Source of the DNA: Pigmentiphaga litoralis
GTDB lineage: Bacteria > Pseudomonadota > Gammaproteobacteria > Burkholderiales > Burkholderiaceae_B
Reading direction: 5' to 3'
DNA: 64,000 bases
Assembly (NCBI RefSeq): GCF_014651835.1
Contig: NZ_BMXQ01000001.1
Coordinates: forward strand, 682,001 to 746,000
Numbering within the stretch: position 1 is the first letter of the stretch; every line of letters starts with the position of its first letter. The position numbers were made by a program, and so were the translations under genes. Of this stretch, positions 1 through 9,009 are shown one piece after another. The notes below the pieces were generated by a model. The model saw nothing but the letters and a program-made list of their open reading frames with translations. It had not been told where the DNA came from and did not search any database.

Positions 1-539
1 AAGTCCAGATACAGCCTCATGTCGCCCAGGTAGTCCTCGAACGAGGGGGCGTCGGCGTCCCATGTGGCCCAGATTGAGCCTTTGTAGTTCACCACCTTGG
101 CGACGGTTTTCAGGCCCCAGGCCTGCTTGTCGAGTTCGGAAAAGTAGTGCGTCTTGTAGCCCGGCACGCCAACCAGTTCCCCTGCTTTTTCGACCAGGCG
201 GCCGTCGGTGGAGTAGCTCCAGCCGTGATAGGGACAGGTGAACGTGCGGTTGTTGCCGTGGTCATAGCGGCACAGTTTCATGCCGCGATGCAGGCAGCTA
301 TTGAGCAGCACCTGGATCTCGCCCTGGCGGTCGCGGGTCAGGATGACGGAGTCGGTGCCCATGCGGCTGACGAAGTAATCGTCGGGATTCGGGACCATGC
401 TTTCATGGCCGACGAAGAGCCAGGCACGACTGAAAATCTGCTCCATCTCCTGCGTAAAAATGGTGTCGTTGACGTAGACCTCGCGGCTGACAGTGCCGGT
501 TTCGCCGTCGACGAGGTTGCGTAGGGACGCCTGGCTCAT
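1..539 (-). CDS. Rieske-type aromatic ring-hydroxylating dioxygenase, large (alpha) subunit, C-terminus cut off by window edge
   Basis: The gene reads leftwards from the ATG at 537-539 and stays open to base 1, so only about 179 N-terminal residues are present. It shows the Rieske [2Fe-2S] ligand pattern C-x-H-x17-C-x2-H, as CLHRG around residue 82 and CPYHGW around residue 102. This is the hallmark of alpha subunits of oxygenases that dihydroxylate or demethylate aromatic compounds. The catalytic mononuclear-iron domain lies outside the window, so the substrate cannot be inferred. The next gene upstream on the same strand is an AbrB-family membrane protein, about 166 bp away. Confidence 0.9.
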   Translation of the reverse strand, partial: MSQASLRNLVDGETGTVSREVYVNDTIFTQEMEQIFSRAWLFVGHESMVPNPDDYFVSRMGTDSVILTRDRQGEIQVLLNSCLHRGMKLCRYDHGNNRTFTCPYHGWSYSTDGRLVEKAGELVGVPGYKTHYFSELDKQAWGLKTVAKVVNYKGSIWATWDADAPSFEDYLGDMRLYLD

Positions 540-705
540 GCTCTTTCTCCGTGGTATCCGACGGATGACGATGCGACCGTCATCGTTCTGTCGTACTGGA
601 GGCTAAGGTAGGCCGGGTGCCTGGCACTGTCTACGCATCGCCCGCCATACCCTCTATGGCTGGCGCGAATGACCGGGCGAAAACCGCGCTGCAGCGCGGT
701 CTGGT

Positions 706-1848
706 CTAGCGGGTGGGCGTGTCCTCGATGCCGGATCGGCGCGCGATATACCGGGCAAGGCCGGGGCCGATCAGCAGGACGACCACAAAACGGCCAGTCT
801 GCATGGCCATGACAAATGGCATGTCGACGTTGCTGGAGGCCGCAATGATGGCGACGGAATCCGCGCCCCCCGGGCTGGTGGCCAGGTAGGCGGTGAGCGG
901 GTCGATGCCGGCGAACACGACGAGCATGACGGCAAAGCCGCCGCAAACAGTGATCAGCGTGACGACGGCGATCAGGACTTGGGGCAGCGTCTTCATGGCG
1001 TAGCTGAGGATGGGGCGGGTAAAGCGCAGGCCAATGCTCCAGCCCACCAGGCCATAGGCCAGCGCAAGCAGCCAGGGCGGCAGCACCAGCGTCATCCCGA
1101 ACACGTTCTGCAGGACGATGCCAACCACCATGGGCACCAGTAGCGGGCCGGCCGGGATACGCAGTCGCAGCGCCAGCCACGCACCGCCCGCAGCCAGCGC
1201 AAGCGTCTTGGCAAAGTCGATGAGGCTCAGCGGCGGGAACCACAGGATGTGCGCGACCGGCGCAGTGGCCGCGACATTGGCGTCGCTGACCCAGAGGCGC
1301 GTCAGTGTGGAGGCGACGATGGCGACCAGCACCACCCGCACATACTGCATGAACGCGACCAGGCGGAAATCGGCGCCATAGGCTTCTGCCATCAGGGTCA
1401 TGGCTGACGCCGCGCCAGGGAATGCGCCCCAGATGGACGTGGTGCCGGGCAGGACCTGCCAGCGGGTCATGAGCCATCCGATAATCACACTTGCGACAAT
1501 CACCGAGCCCACGGCCAGGACAAACACCGGCCAGTCCTTGAGCACTTCACCCAGCAGCGACGCTGGAATGCTGTGCGCGATCATGCAGCCAATGAGGCCC
1601 TGGGCCAGCAGGAAGGGGCGCTTGGGCACGTTCAGCGTCCCGCCCACGTAAGCGACGATGATGGCGGCGATCATTGGCCCCAGCAGCAGCCCCGCCGACA
1701 GTCCGGCCAGCTCGAGCAGGGTCGCAAAGACAATCGACAGCAGGAGCAACGCCGCCCAGCGTTTGTGCGGGACGGGCGGCTTGCCATGCTCGGGCCCGCC
1801 GGCTGGCGTGTTCGGGGTCGGGGAAACGTGAGGTTGAATGGGGGACAT
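706..1848 (-). CDS. AbrB-family integral membrane protein (formerly 'ammonia monooxygenase' family)
   Basis: This 380-residue protein has a hydrophilic, Pro-rich N-terminus followed by about ten hydrophobic segments. It has two related halves, as in the AbrB duplication family; GTTSIWGAFPGAASAM in the first half and YLATSPGGADSVAII in the second are the paired family motifs. The family is membrane-bound and its function is poorly defined; some members are called putative transporters or regulators. The gene is divergent from a TetR regulator, with only 58 bp between the start codons. That gap contains a perfect inverted repeat (1872-1889), so the TetR protein probably controls it. Confidence 0.8.
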   Translation of the reverse strand: MSPIQPHVSPTPNTPAGGPEHGKPPVPHKRWAALLLLSIVFATLLELAGLSAGLLLGPMIAAIIVAYVGGTLNVPKRPFLLAQGLIGCMIAHSIPASLLGEVLKDWPVFVLAVGSVIVASVIIGWLMTRWQVLPGTTSIWGAFPGAASAMTLMAEAYGADFRLVAFMQYVRVVLVAIVASTLTRLWVSDANVAATAPVAHILWFPPLSLIDFAKTLALAAGGAWLALRLRIPAGPLLVPMVVGIVLQNVFGMTLVLPPWLLALAYGLVGWSIGLRFTRPILSYAMKTLPQVLIAVVTLITVCGGFAVMLVVFAGIDPLTAYLATSPGGADSVAIIAASSNVDMPFVMAMQTGRFVVVLLIGPGLARYIARRSGIEDTPTR

Positions 1849-1871
1849 CGCGGCACACGGCTGTGCGAGAA

Positions 1872-1889
1872 TGCGAGGCTAGACTCGCA
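1872..1889. promoter_or_regulatory. Candidate TetR operator: 6-bp inverted repeat with 6-bp spacer
   Basis: TGCGAG-GCTAGA-CTCGCA is a perfect dyad in the 58-bp gap between the divergent abrB-family and tetR genes. Partial copies of the half-site (TGCGAG at 1863, CTCGCA at 1912) flank it. Position and symmetry fit an autoregulatory TetR site; binding is inferred. Confidence 0.45.
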
Positions 1890-1906
1890 AATCAGGATTG
1901 TTGAGG

Positions 1907-2542
1907 ATGCCCTCGCAAAAGTCAATCGCCGTGGCCACTGCGCGCGAACCCAAACGGGAGCGCGGCATGCAGCGCGTGGCCGCGATCCTGGACGCTGGCG
2001 CCGCGGTCTTTGCGGAGAAGGGCTACGACGCGGCGACGATGACCGAAGTTGCGGCACGATCGAATACGGCCATTGGGTCCCTTTATCGTTTTTTCCCGAC
2101 CAAGGAAGTCCTGGCCGACGTGTTGCTCGCCCGCTACGGCGAGCGCATCCATGCGTCGCTCGACGCCATCACGGCGGATGCCGCGGACCTGGATGCCGCC
2201 CGCCTCGCGGATCGTTTGGTGGACCTGATGAGTACCCTGCGGTCCGACCGGGCGGCGGCGATTGCGTTGATGGATGCCCGTGGCGATGCCGACGGACGGC
2301 GCAGCCGCCTGCGGGCGGACATGCGCGCCAGTCTGGCCGGCATCCTGGCCGTTGCCGGCAAGGTGCCACCGGCCCAGGGCGCGCGGGTGGCGTCCACCTT
2401 GCTCAGCCAGATGCGCAGTGTCGGGCCGTTGATCGATGAAGAGGCGGCCGGTCTGCCGGGGCTGCTGAACGAATTGCGGACCATGTTGCAGTGTTACCTT
2501 GCCCACGTGTTCGACACGGCGGGCGCCAAGCGGAAGCCTTGA
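1907..2542 (+). CDS. TetR/AcrR-family transcriptional regulator
   Basis: The first third is a classic TetR helix-turn-helix, with AAVFAEKGYDAATMTEVAAR followed by SNTAIGSLYRFFPTKEVL around residues 30-65. The C-terminal half is a helical ligand-binding domain unlike any specific family I recognise. I chose the ATG at 1907; an in-frame TTG at 1898 is the only alternative just upstream. The stop codon ends two bases before the ATG of an MFS transporter, so the two are probably cotranscribed. The regulator is also divergent from the abrB-family gene. The usual arrangement is a repressor that senses a compound handled by its neighbours. Confidence 0.88.
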   Translation: MPSQKSIAVATAREPKRERGMQRVAAILDAGAAVFAEKGYDAATMTEVAARSNTAIGSLYRFFPTKEVLADVLLARYGERIHASLDAITADAADLDAARLADRLVDLMSTLRSDRAAAIALMDARGDADGRRSRLRADMRASLAGILAVAGKVPPAQGARVASTLLSQMRSVGPLIDEEAAGLPGLLNELRTMLQCYLAHVFDTAGAKRKP

Positions 2543-2544
2543 CG

Positions 2545-3849
2545 ATGTCGACTCCACCTGTTGTCACGACCGACGCGGCGGTGTCGCCGTCCGCCCCCAA
2601 CGCCGCTGCGAACGCTGCGTCCGCGAACGCTGCCTCTGCCGCCGCGACCGCCGCCGAGCCGGAGCCCTCGCAACGGCGCAACCTGCACTTGCTGGTCGCC
2701 GCGCAGTCGCTGGGCGGCGCGTCCGCGCCCATCATCATTTCGCTGGGCGGGCTGGTCGGCCAGATGCTGTCGACCAACACGGCGTTGTCGACGCTGCCGG
2801 TCAGTCTCTACAACCTGGGCGTTGCGCTCTCGACCATTCCGGCGGCGCTCATCATGCGGCGCATGGGACGGCGCATGGCCTATCTGCTGGGCGCCGTGCT
2901 GGGTCTGGTATCCGGCCTGATCGCGGCCTGGGGCATCGCGCGCAGCGACTTCGTCATGTTCTGCGTGGGCACGACAATGGCCGGTTTCTATGGCGCCTGC
3001 GTGCAGAGCTATCGGTTTGCCGCGGCCGACATGGCGGCGCCCGCGTGGCGGCCGCAAGCGATCTCGCGAGTGATGGTGGGTGGGCTGATTGCCGCGGTGA
3101 TCGGACCGCAGGTGGTGATCTGGACCCGCGATGCCTTGCCTGCTGCGCCCTTTGCCGGAAGTTTCTTCGGACAGGCCGCCCTGGCGCTGCTGGCCGTCCC
3201 GCTGATTGCCCTGCTGCGCATTCCACCACCCCCTGCCGTCACGGCCACCGGCTCAGGCAGGCCCTTGTCAGAAATCGCATTGACGCCCAAGTTCATTGTG
3301 GCGGTCACCGCCGGCGTCGTGACCTTCGGGCTGATGAGCTTCGTGATGACCGCCGCGCCGATTGCGATGGTCGGTTGCGGGCATACCGTGGGCGAAGCGG
3401 CGCTCGGCATCCAATGGCATGTGCTGGCCATGTTTGCCCCCAGCCTGTTCACGGGCCGGCTGATTGCGGCCATCGGCAAGTACGCGATGACGGCGCTGGG
3501 CCTGGTGCTGATCGCCGCCGCGGCCTTGATGTCATTGGGCGGACTCGATCTGTTCAACTTCTGGGGCGGCCTGGTGTTGTTGGGCGTGGGCTGGAACTTT
3601 GGCTTCATTGGCGCGACGTCCATCGTCACGGACTGCTATCGGCCTGAAGAGCGGTCCAAGGTGCAGGCGCTGAACGACTTCCTGGTGTTCGGCACGGTGG
3701 CGCTGTCGTCGTTCAGCTCCGGGCGCATGCTGGGCGCGGCCGGCTGGGATGCCATCAACCTGATGATGTTCCCGCTGGTGGCCGTGGTGCTGGTGATGCT
3801 GGGCGGGCTGCGCTGGCACGAAGGGCGTATGGCGGGGCGGCCGGCCTGA
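2545..3849 (+). CDS. MFS transporter
   Basis: The protein is about 434 residues when started at the ATG at 2545, immediately after the tetR stop. An open extension back to 2491 overlaps tetR and is disfavoured. The first 40 residues are an Ala-rich hydrophilic tail. About twelve membrane segments follow, with the MFS loop 2-3 motif MRRMGRRMAYLLG. The substrate is not deducible; pairing with a TetR regulator suggests efflux of a small molecule. The stop codon lies inside a 13-bp tandem repeat that continues downstream. Confidence 0.85.
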   Translation: MSTPPVVTTDAAVSPSAPNAAANAASANAASAAATAAEPEPSQRRNLHLLVAAQSLGGASAPIIISLGGLVGQMLSTNTALSTLPVSLYNLGVALSTIPAALIMRRMGRRMAYLLGAVLGLVSGLIAAWGIARSDFVMFCVGTTMAGFYGACVQSYRFAAADMAAPAWRPQAISRVMVGGLIAAVIGPQVVIWTRDALPAAPFAGSFFGQAALALLAVPLIALLRIPPPPAVTATGSGRPLSEIALTPKFIVAVTAGVVTFGLMSFVMTAAPIAMVGCGHTVGEAALGIQWHVLAMFAPSLFTGRLIAAIGKYAMTALGLVLIAAAALMSLGGLDLFNFWGGLVLLGVGWNFGFIGATSIVTDCYRPEERSKVQALNDFLVFGTVALSSFSSGRMLGAAGWDAINLMMFPLVAVVLVMLGGLRWHEGRMAGRPA

Positions 3850-3907
3850 CAGGGTGGCCTGACAACGCGGCCCGACAAGGCGGCCTGACAACGCGGCGTG
3901 CCGAGGC
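3843..3907. repeat. Five imperfect tandem copies of a 13-bp unit
   Basis: The unit GGCCTGACAACGC recurs with period 13 at 3843, 3856, 3869, 3882 and 3895, the last two copies more diverged toward the end. The first copy carries the TGA stop of the MFS gene, so copy-number change would not alter the protein. The repeat lies between the converging MFS and aldo/keto reductase genes. Confidence 0.75.
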
Positions 3908-3966
3908 GGTCGGGCCTGAGTCCGCCCGCCTGACCCGGCACGCTGCGACGCCGTGCGACCTGCGTC

Positions 3967-4812
3967 CTAGAGCATCGGCAAGCCGCGAGGCTTGGCACCG
4001 CGGGGAAACGCCTTGTCGATCTGGATGATGTCGTCGTCGCTCAGCATGATGTCGCCAGCGCCCGCGTTGGTTTCCGTATGGTCTGCGGTAGACGCCTTGG
4101 GGATGGCAAACACGTCATTGCTTCGGGTCAGGAAAGCCAGCGCGATTTGCCGCGCCGTGGCGCCGTGGGCATCGGCAAGGGCGGCAAGCACCCGCCCGCC
4201 GGCGCTGTCCGGGGACGGAAAGGCATCCTGGCCGAATGGGCTGTAGGCGACGACCGCGATCTGGTTGTCCTCGCACCACGGAACCACGGCATGTTCGATC
4301 GCGCGTTCCTTCAGGTGGTAGAGCACCTGGTTGCAGGCGATGCGGCCGGGGCCGAGCACGTCGACCGCCTCTTCCAGATCATCCACGTCGAAGTTGCTGA
4401 CGCCAAAATTCAATATCTTGCCGTCACGCTGCAGGTCTTCGAACGCAGCAAAGGTCTCTTCAAGCGGATAGGACCCGCGCCAGTGCAGCAGGTAGCAGTC
4501 CAGCCGGTCGGTGCGCAGGCGCTTGAGCGACCGCTCGCAGGCGCTGCGCACGCCTTGCTTCGACGCGTTCGACGGCAGCACCTTGGACACCAGGAACACC
4601 TCGTCGCGGCGGCCGTCGATGGCTTCGCCAACCAGGGATTCCGCGTCGCCGTTGCCGTACATTTCGGCGGTGTCGATGTGGCGCAGGCCCAGGTCCAGGC
4701 CGCGCTGCAATGCGGCGATGGCTTGGGCGCGGGGCGCAAGTTCAAGGTTCCAGGTGCCCTGACCGATGACCGGGACCTGGCGGCCGGTGCCGCCGAAGGG
4801 ACGTTCTTGCAT
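3967..4812 (-). CDS. Aldo/keto reductase
   Basis: This 281-residue protein is of normal length for the NAD(P)H-dependent aldo/keto reductase (beta/alpha)8 family. The catalytic tetrad is visible in order: Asp and Tyr in HIDTAEMYGNG, Lys in FLVSKVLPSN and His in YLLHWRGS. The NADPH-binding C-terminal segment IPKAST is also present. It reduces carbonyl compounds in the cytoplasm; the specific substrate is unknown. The gene converges on the MFS transporter and stands apart from its neighbours. Confidence 0.93.
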   Translation of the reverse strand: MQERPFGGTGRQVPVIGQGTWNLELAPRAQAIAALQRGLDLGLRHIDTAEMYGNGDAESLVGEAIDGRRDEVFLVSKVLPSNASKQGVRSACERSLKRLRTDRLDCYLLHWRGSYPLEETFAAFEDLQRDGKILNFGVSNFDVDDLEEAVDVLGPGRIACNQVLYHLKERAIEHAVVPWCEDNQIAVVAYSPFGQDAFPSPDSAGGRVLAALADAHGATARQIALAFLTRSNDVFAIPKASTADHTETNAGAGDIMLSDDDIIQIDKAFPRGAKPRGLPML

Positions 4813-4960
4813 GATGGCTTCCTCATCTGGACTGCGGCGGACATGCTAGCAGCCCGTACGGCCGGGCTTCCAACGCCGTTACCATCGGTTGAAAGCCCGG
4901 CCCTGCACATCCGGCCCTGCACATCCGGAGTTGAAGCGCCCAAGCCTGGACGGACCGGCT

Positions 4961-6520
4961 CTAGGCCTTGGGCGGCATGTCGCGCAGGATCCGCGCGGTC
5001 AGTACGCCCGCCAGCAGCACCAGGACGCCGCCCACCAGCGCGGTGAACTGCAGTGCACTGACGAATGCATCCCGTGCCACGAACAGCAGCGCATCGGCGA
5101 CTGGACCGGGCGCGGCCTGCGCGGTGGCGACGGCGCCACCCAGCGTGGCGAGCGAGGTGGCGCGCTGCTCCGCGGACAGGCTGGCCGGCAGGCCATCGCT
5201 GACCGCCATCCGGTAGATCAGCGTGCCCAGGCTGCCAAAGATGGCGATGCCGAGTGCGCCGCTGAACTCCGCGCTGGTCTCGGAAATCGCCGACGCCGAC
5301 CCGGCGCGCTCGGGCGGCGCAGCGGTCACGATGATTTCATTGCCGACGGTGAACACGGGCGCCATGCCCAGGCTCATGACGATGGTGCCGGCGATCAGCG
5401 CGGGCAGGCCCCATGACGTGCCTGCCATCCACACCAATGCAAACCCGACGGACGAGGACAGCAGGCCCCAGATCATGATGGTCTGGGGTGCCACATGGCG
5501 CGAGAGCCGCGGCGACAGCAGGGACCCGAACACGAAGCCCAGGGCCCAGGGCAGCAGCGCCACGCCAGCCATCAAGGGCGACAGGCCCAGCACCAGCTGC
5601 AGATACTGGCTGATGTAGATGTAGACGCCGAACATCGCCAGGCAGGACAGGGCATAGGCCGTGATGGCCGCGCTAAAGGGGCGGCTCTGGAATAAAGCCA
5701 GGTCGAGCAGCGGATAGGCCAGCGTCTTCTGTCGCCGGATGAATGCGGTGCCGACCGCCACACCCGCGGCCAGCAGGGCAAGCGGCAGCGTATGCAGGCC
5801 ATGCTCGGCGAGCTGCTTGAGCGCATAGATGATGCTGAGCACCGCGAACAGCGACAACGCCACGCTGACCAGGTCGATCCGGCCGGCGTTCGGGTCCTTG
5901 TATTCGGGCAACAGCGATGGCCCGACGATCAGCAGCAGCGCCATCACCGGCAAGGCCAGCAGGAACACCGAGCCCCACCAGAAGAACTCGAGCAGCACGC
6001 CGCCGACCAGCGGGCCGATCGCGCTGCCGACCGAAAAGCTGGCGATCCATACGCCGATGGCGAACTGCCGTTGCCGCTCGTCGTGGAACATGTTGCGGAT
6101 GAGTGACAGCGTCGAAGGCGCCAGCGTCGCCCCGGCAATGCCGAGCAGGGCGCGCATTGCGATCAACATGCCGGCACTGTCGGCAAAGGCAGCCAGCGTC
6201 GACGCCACCGCAAAGAAGGCGGCGCCGATCAGCAGCAGCTTGCGGCGGCCGATGCGATCGCCCAGCGTGCCCATGGTGATCAGGAAGCCGGCCACCAGAA
6301 AACCATAGACATCAATGATCCAGAGCAACTGCGAGCTGGATGGATGCAGGTGTTCGCTGATCGCGGGCAGCGCCAGATTGAGCACGGTCAGGTCCATGGC
6401 ATAGACCAGACAGGGCAGGGCGATGACGGCCAGCCCTATCCATTCGCGGCGGGTGGCCAGCGTGCGGGAGTCGGGCGGCGCGGCCGCATGATGCGATTCA
6501 GTGGGTGGTGCAGAGGTCAT
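4961..6520 (-). CDS. DHA2-family (14-TM) MFS drug exporter, SmvA-like
   Basis: The start is the ATG at 6520 (MTSAPPTESH); the frame is open to 6598, but that extension is Arg/Cys-rich and non-membrane. The roughly 519-residue protein has the 14-helix layout of DHA2 exporters. The DHA2 signature LDLTVLNLALPAI-type segment appears as MDLTVLNLALPAISEHL, followed by the motif A loop GTLGDRIGRRKLL. Relatives expel quaternary ammonium compounds and dyes such as methyl viologen. No regulator is directly adjacent. Confidence 0.9.
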   Translation of the reverse strand: MTSAPPTESHHAAAPPDSRTLATRREWIGLAVIALPCLVYAMDLTVLNLALPAISEHLHPSSSQLLWIIDVYGFLVAGFLITMGTLGDRIGRRKLLLIGAAFFAVASTLAAFADSAGMLIAMRALLGIAGATLAPSTLSLIRNMFHDERQRQFAIGVWIASFSVGSAIGPLVGGVLLEFFWWGSVFLLALPVMALLLIVGPSLLPEYKDPNAGRIDLVSVALSLFAVLSIIYALKQLAEHGLHTLPLALLAAGVAVGTAFIRRQKTLAYPLLDLALFQSRPFSAAITAYALSCLAMFGVYIYISQYLQLVLGLSPLMAGVALLPWALGFVFGSLLSPRLSRHVAPQTIMIWGLLSSSVGFALVWMAGTSWGLPALIAGTIVMSLGMAPVFTVGNEIIVTAAPPERAGSASAISETSAEFSGALGIAIFGSLGTLIYRMAVSDGLPASLSAEQRATSLATLGGAVATAQAAPGPVADALLFVARDAFVSALQFTALVGGVLVLLAGVLTARILRDMPPKA

Positions 6521-6626
6521 GACAAACACATTCAGGAAGTGGCGGCCACGTGCGTCCCGACAGCGGGACGCGGCGCGCAACCGGCAAGAGTGCCACATTT
6601 GAGGATGTCACACCAATGTGGCCGGG

Positions 6627-7913
6627 TCATGTCGGCGCGGCAGGCGACATGGCGGCCGCGCGGGCGAGCAGTGCTGCGCGTTCCCTGGCGTTGCGTGTCA
6701 GGGCGGCCGCATGTTCGAAGGCGACGCGCGCTTCGTCGGGGCGATGCAGGCGGGCCAGCAGGTCGCCACGTACGCCGGGCAACCACGGGTAATTGGCCAG
6801 CGCAGGATCGCGCGCCAGTTCATCCACCAACGCCAGCGCCGCCTGCGGACCCTCCGCCATGCCGACGGCCACCGCGCGATTCAAGGCGACGACAGGCGAC
6901 GGCCATTGCATCATCAACACGTTGTAGATCGCAACGATCCGCCGCCAGTCGGTGGCTTGCGCCGTCGTGGCGCGGGCATGGCAGGCAGCCAGCGCGGCCT
7001 GCAACGCATAGGGGCCATCGCCACCGCCCAGTGCCTCGGCACGTTCCAGGGCCGCCAGGCCCCGCCGGATCAGCAGCGCATCCCATCGCGAGCGGTCCTG
7101 GTCGGCCAGCAGCACCGGCCGGCCGGCAGCGTCGACGCGGGCGGCGGCGCGCGAGGCCTGCAACTCCATCAGCGCCAACAGACCCTGTACTTCGCTCTCG
7201 TCGGGGGCCAGCTGGGCCAGGACACGGCCCAGCCGAACGGCTTCGTCGCACAGCGCCGGGCGCATCAGGTCATCCCCCGCGGTCGCGCTATAGCCTTCGT
7301 TGAAGACCAGGTAAATGACTTCGAGCACTGACGCCAGGCGCTCGGGCCGGGCCTGGGCATCGGGCACTTCGAACGGCACCGCCGCCGCCGTCAGCGTCCG
7401 TTTCGCGCGGACAATGCGTTGTGCGATGGTGGGCTCGGGCACCAGGAAGGCCCGCGCGATCTCGTCGGTCGTCAGGCCGCCCAGCAACCTGAGCGTGAGC
7501 GCGACCCGACCATCGGTGGGCAACACCGGATGGCACGCGGTAAAGATGAGGCGCAGCAGGTCGTCGCCGACGTCGTCGTCTTGCGCCGCCGCGACCGTGT
7601 CCGCCGGGTCGGGCGCCGACGCGCCGTACAGGACCTCCTGTTCTTGACCATACTGCTCGTTCTTGCGGGCATGCAGCGCCTGCTGACGCAGGCGGTCCAG
7701 CGCCCGGTTGATGGCCGTGGTCATGAGCCAGGCGCCCGGATTGTCGGGGACGCCGTCGCGCGGCCAGCGCTCGAGCGCCGCCACCAGCGCGTCCTGCGCC
7801 AGTTCTTCAGCGACGCCGACGTCACGCACGCGCCGCGCAACCGCGGCGATGACGCGCGCGGACTCGATACGCCAGACGGCGTCGATCGCACGATGGGTAG
7901 CCGCGGGATCCAT
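6627..7913 (-). CDS. ECF-type RNA polymerase sigma factor with C-terminal extension (ECF42/SigJ-like)
   Basis: Region 2 (residues about 15-80, including GAWLMTTAINRALDRLR) and region 4 (about 110-170, GGLTTDEIARAFLVPEPTIA) are those of an extracytoplasmic-function sigma factor. They are followed by about 240 extra residues that read as helical TPR-like repeats. That layout defines the ECF42 group, whose extension replaces an anti-sigma factor. The gene is last of a leftward set with a VOC protein and two DGPF-domain proteins, the usual partners of ECF42. It probably directs transcription of those partner genes. Confidence 0.9.
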   Translation of the reverse strand: MDPAATHRAIDAVWRIESARVIAAVARRVRDVGVAEELAQDALVAALERWPRDGVPDNPGAWLMTTAINRALDRLRQQALHARKNEQYGQEQEVLYGASAPDPADTVAAAQDDDVGDDLLRLIFTACHPVLPTDGRVALTLRLLGGLTTDEIARAFLVPEPTIAQRIVRAKRTLTAAAVPFEVPDAQARPERLASVLEVIYLVFNEGYSATAGDDLMRPALCDEAVRLGRVLAQLAPDESEVQGLLALMELQASRAAARVDAAGRPVLLADQDRSRWDALLIRRGLAALERAEALGGGDGPYALQAALAACHARATTAQATDWRRIVAIYNVLMMQWPSPVVALNRAVAVGMAEGPQAALALVDELARDPALANYPWLPGVRGDLLARLHRPDEARVAFEHAAALTRNARERAALLARAAAMSPAAPT

Positions 7914-7921
7914 GTGGCCTG

Positions 7922-8389
7922 TCAGGTGGTGGCCTGGTGGTCGGGGCTGCCCGATGCGGTCCCGGCGGGCGGGGGCGACTGCATCTCGGGCGGCGCGGCG
8001 CTCATGTCCATATACATCAGCTCCCAGATGTGGCCGTCCAGGTCGGTGAATCCGTGGGCGTACATGAAGCCATAGTCCATCGGCGGCTGGGGCGACGTGC
8101 CCCCTGCAGCCACGGCTTTGGCGACCAGATCTTCGACTTCGGCGCGGCTTTCACACGACAGGCACACCAGGACTTCCGTGCTGGTATGGGCATCGCTGAT
8201 GGGCTTGGGCGTGAAGCCCTGGAATTTTTCGGTCGTCAGCAGCATGGCAAAGATGTTTTCGCCAAGAATCATGCAGGCGGCCGTGTGGTCCGTGAACCGG
8301 GGTTCAAAGGTCAGGCCCAGGGCGGCAAAGAAGGTCTTGCTGCGGGGCAGGTCGGTCACGGGCAGATTGACGAAGATGTGCTTGTGCAT
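7922..8389 (-). CDS. VOC-family (glyoxalase/bleomycin-resistance fold) protein
   Basis: The 155-residue protein has the paired beta-alpha-beta-beta-beta modules of the vicinal-oxygen-chelate superfamily. It begins HIFVNLPVTDLPRSKTFFAAL and ends in DLDGHIWELMYMD, whose His and Glu are candidate metal ligands. It ends 8 bp before the ECF42 sigma factor and follows a DGPF gene, so the three look cotranscribed. Its substrate is unknown; the C-terminal tail is Pro-rich. Confidence 0.88.
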   Translation of the reverse strand: MHKHIFVNLPVTDLPRSKTFFAALGLTFEPRFTDHTAACMILGENIFAMLLTTEKFQGFTPKPISDAHTSTEVLVCLSCESRAEVEDLVAKAVAAGGTSPQPPMDYGFMYAHGFTDLDGHIWELMYMDMSAAPPEMQSPPPAGTASGSPDHQATT

Positions 8390-8462
8390 GGCGGTGTCCT
8401 TTGGGCGGGCTGGCGTGGGTAGGTACTGGCGGAATTCGGCGAGGTGTCGTTATCGAGCATGC

Positions 8463-8879
8463 TCAAGCTTGAGCGGCATCTGGCTGGGGCGGCCGGTGCT
8501 GCGTCAGGGCGGCGGGCAGGTCTTCGGCTTCGTACAAGGGGCGCACTTCGATCTCGGCACTGGCGCCTGCGCCCATGGGATTCGGAAATCGCCGTGCCCA
8601 TTCCAGGGCTTCGTCGCGTGAGCGTACCTGGATCAGCGTATAGCCGGCCAGCAACTCTTTGGTTTCGGCAAACGGGCCGTCCATGACGGTGCGGCGATCA
8701 CCCGCGTAGCGGATGCGCCAGCCGGACGCACTGGGCTTGAGGCCTCCTGCATCGAGCAGGACGCCCGCCTTGGCAAGGGCGTCGTGGTAGTCGGTCATGG
8801 CCGCCATCAGGGCCGTATCGCCAAACAGGGCGCTGGCTTCGGTCTCGGGCGTGGCCCGGACCAGGATCATGAAACGCAT
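8463..8879 (-). CDS. YCII/DGPF-domain protein
   Basis: The ORF is open further upstream, but the ATG at 8879 (MRFMILVRATPETEA) gives a 138-residue protein that matches the family start. The diagnostic VMDGPFAETKELLAGY motif lies near the middle. DGPF proteins are small dimeric cytoplasmic proteins of unknown biochemical role, commonly encoded beside ECF42 sigma factors as here. The stop codon is embedded in two overlapping palindromes (8455-8474). Confidence 0.9.
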   Translation of the reverse strand: MRFMILVRATPETEASALFGDTALMAAMTDYHDALAKAGVLLDAGGLKPSASGWRIRYAGDRRTVMDGPFAETKELLAGYTLIQVRSRDEALEWARRFPNPMGAGASAEIEVRPLYEAEDLPAALTQHRPPQPDAAQA

Positions 8880-9009
8880 CGGGGTCTCCTGCAAGGCGGA
8901 AAGGGTCGCCTCTACTGCCACGACGATCGGGTGGGCCCGAAATCGACAGGGGCTCGACAGGAAAGCTGCGTGACCAGAAAAAAAACCGGTAGGCCCTGGT
9001 CGCGGCGGC

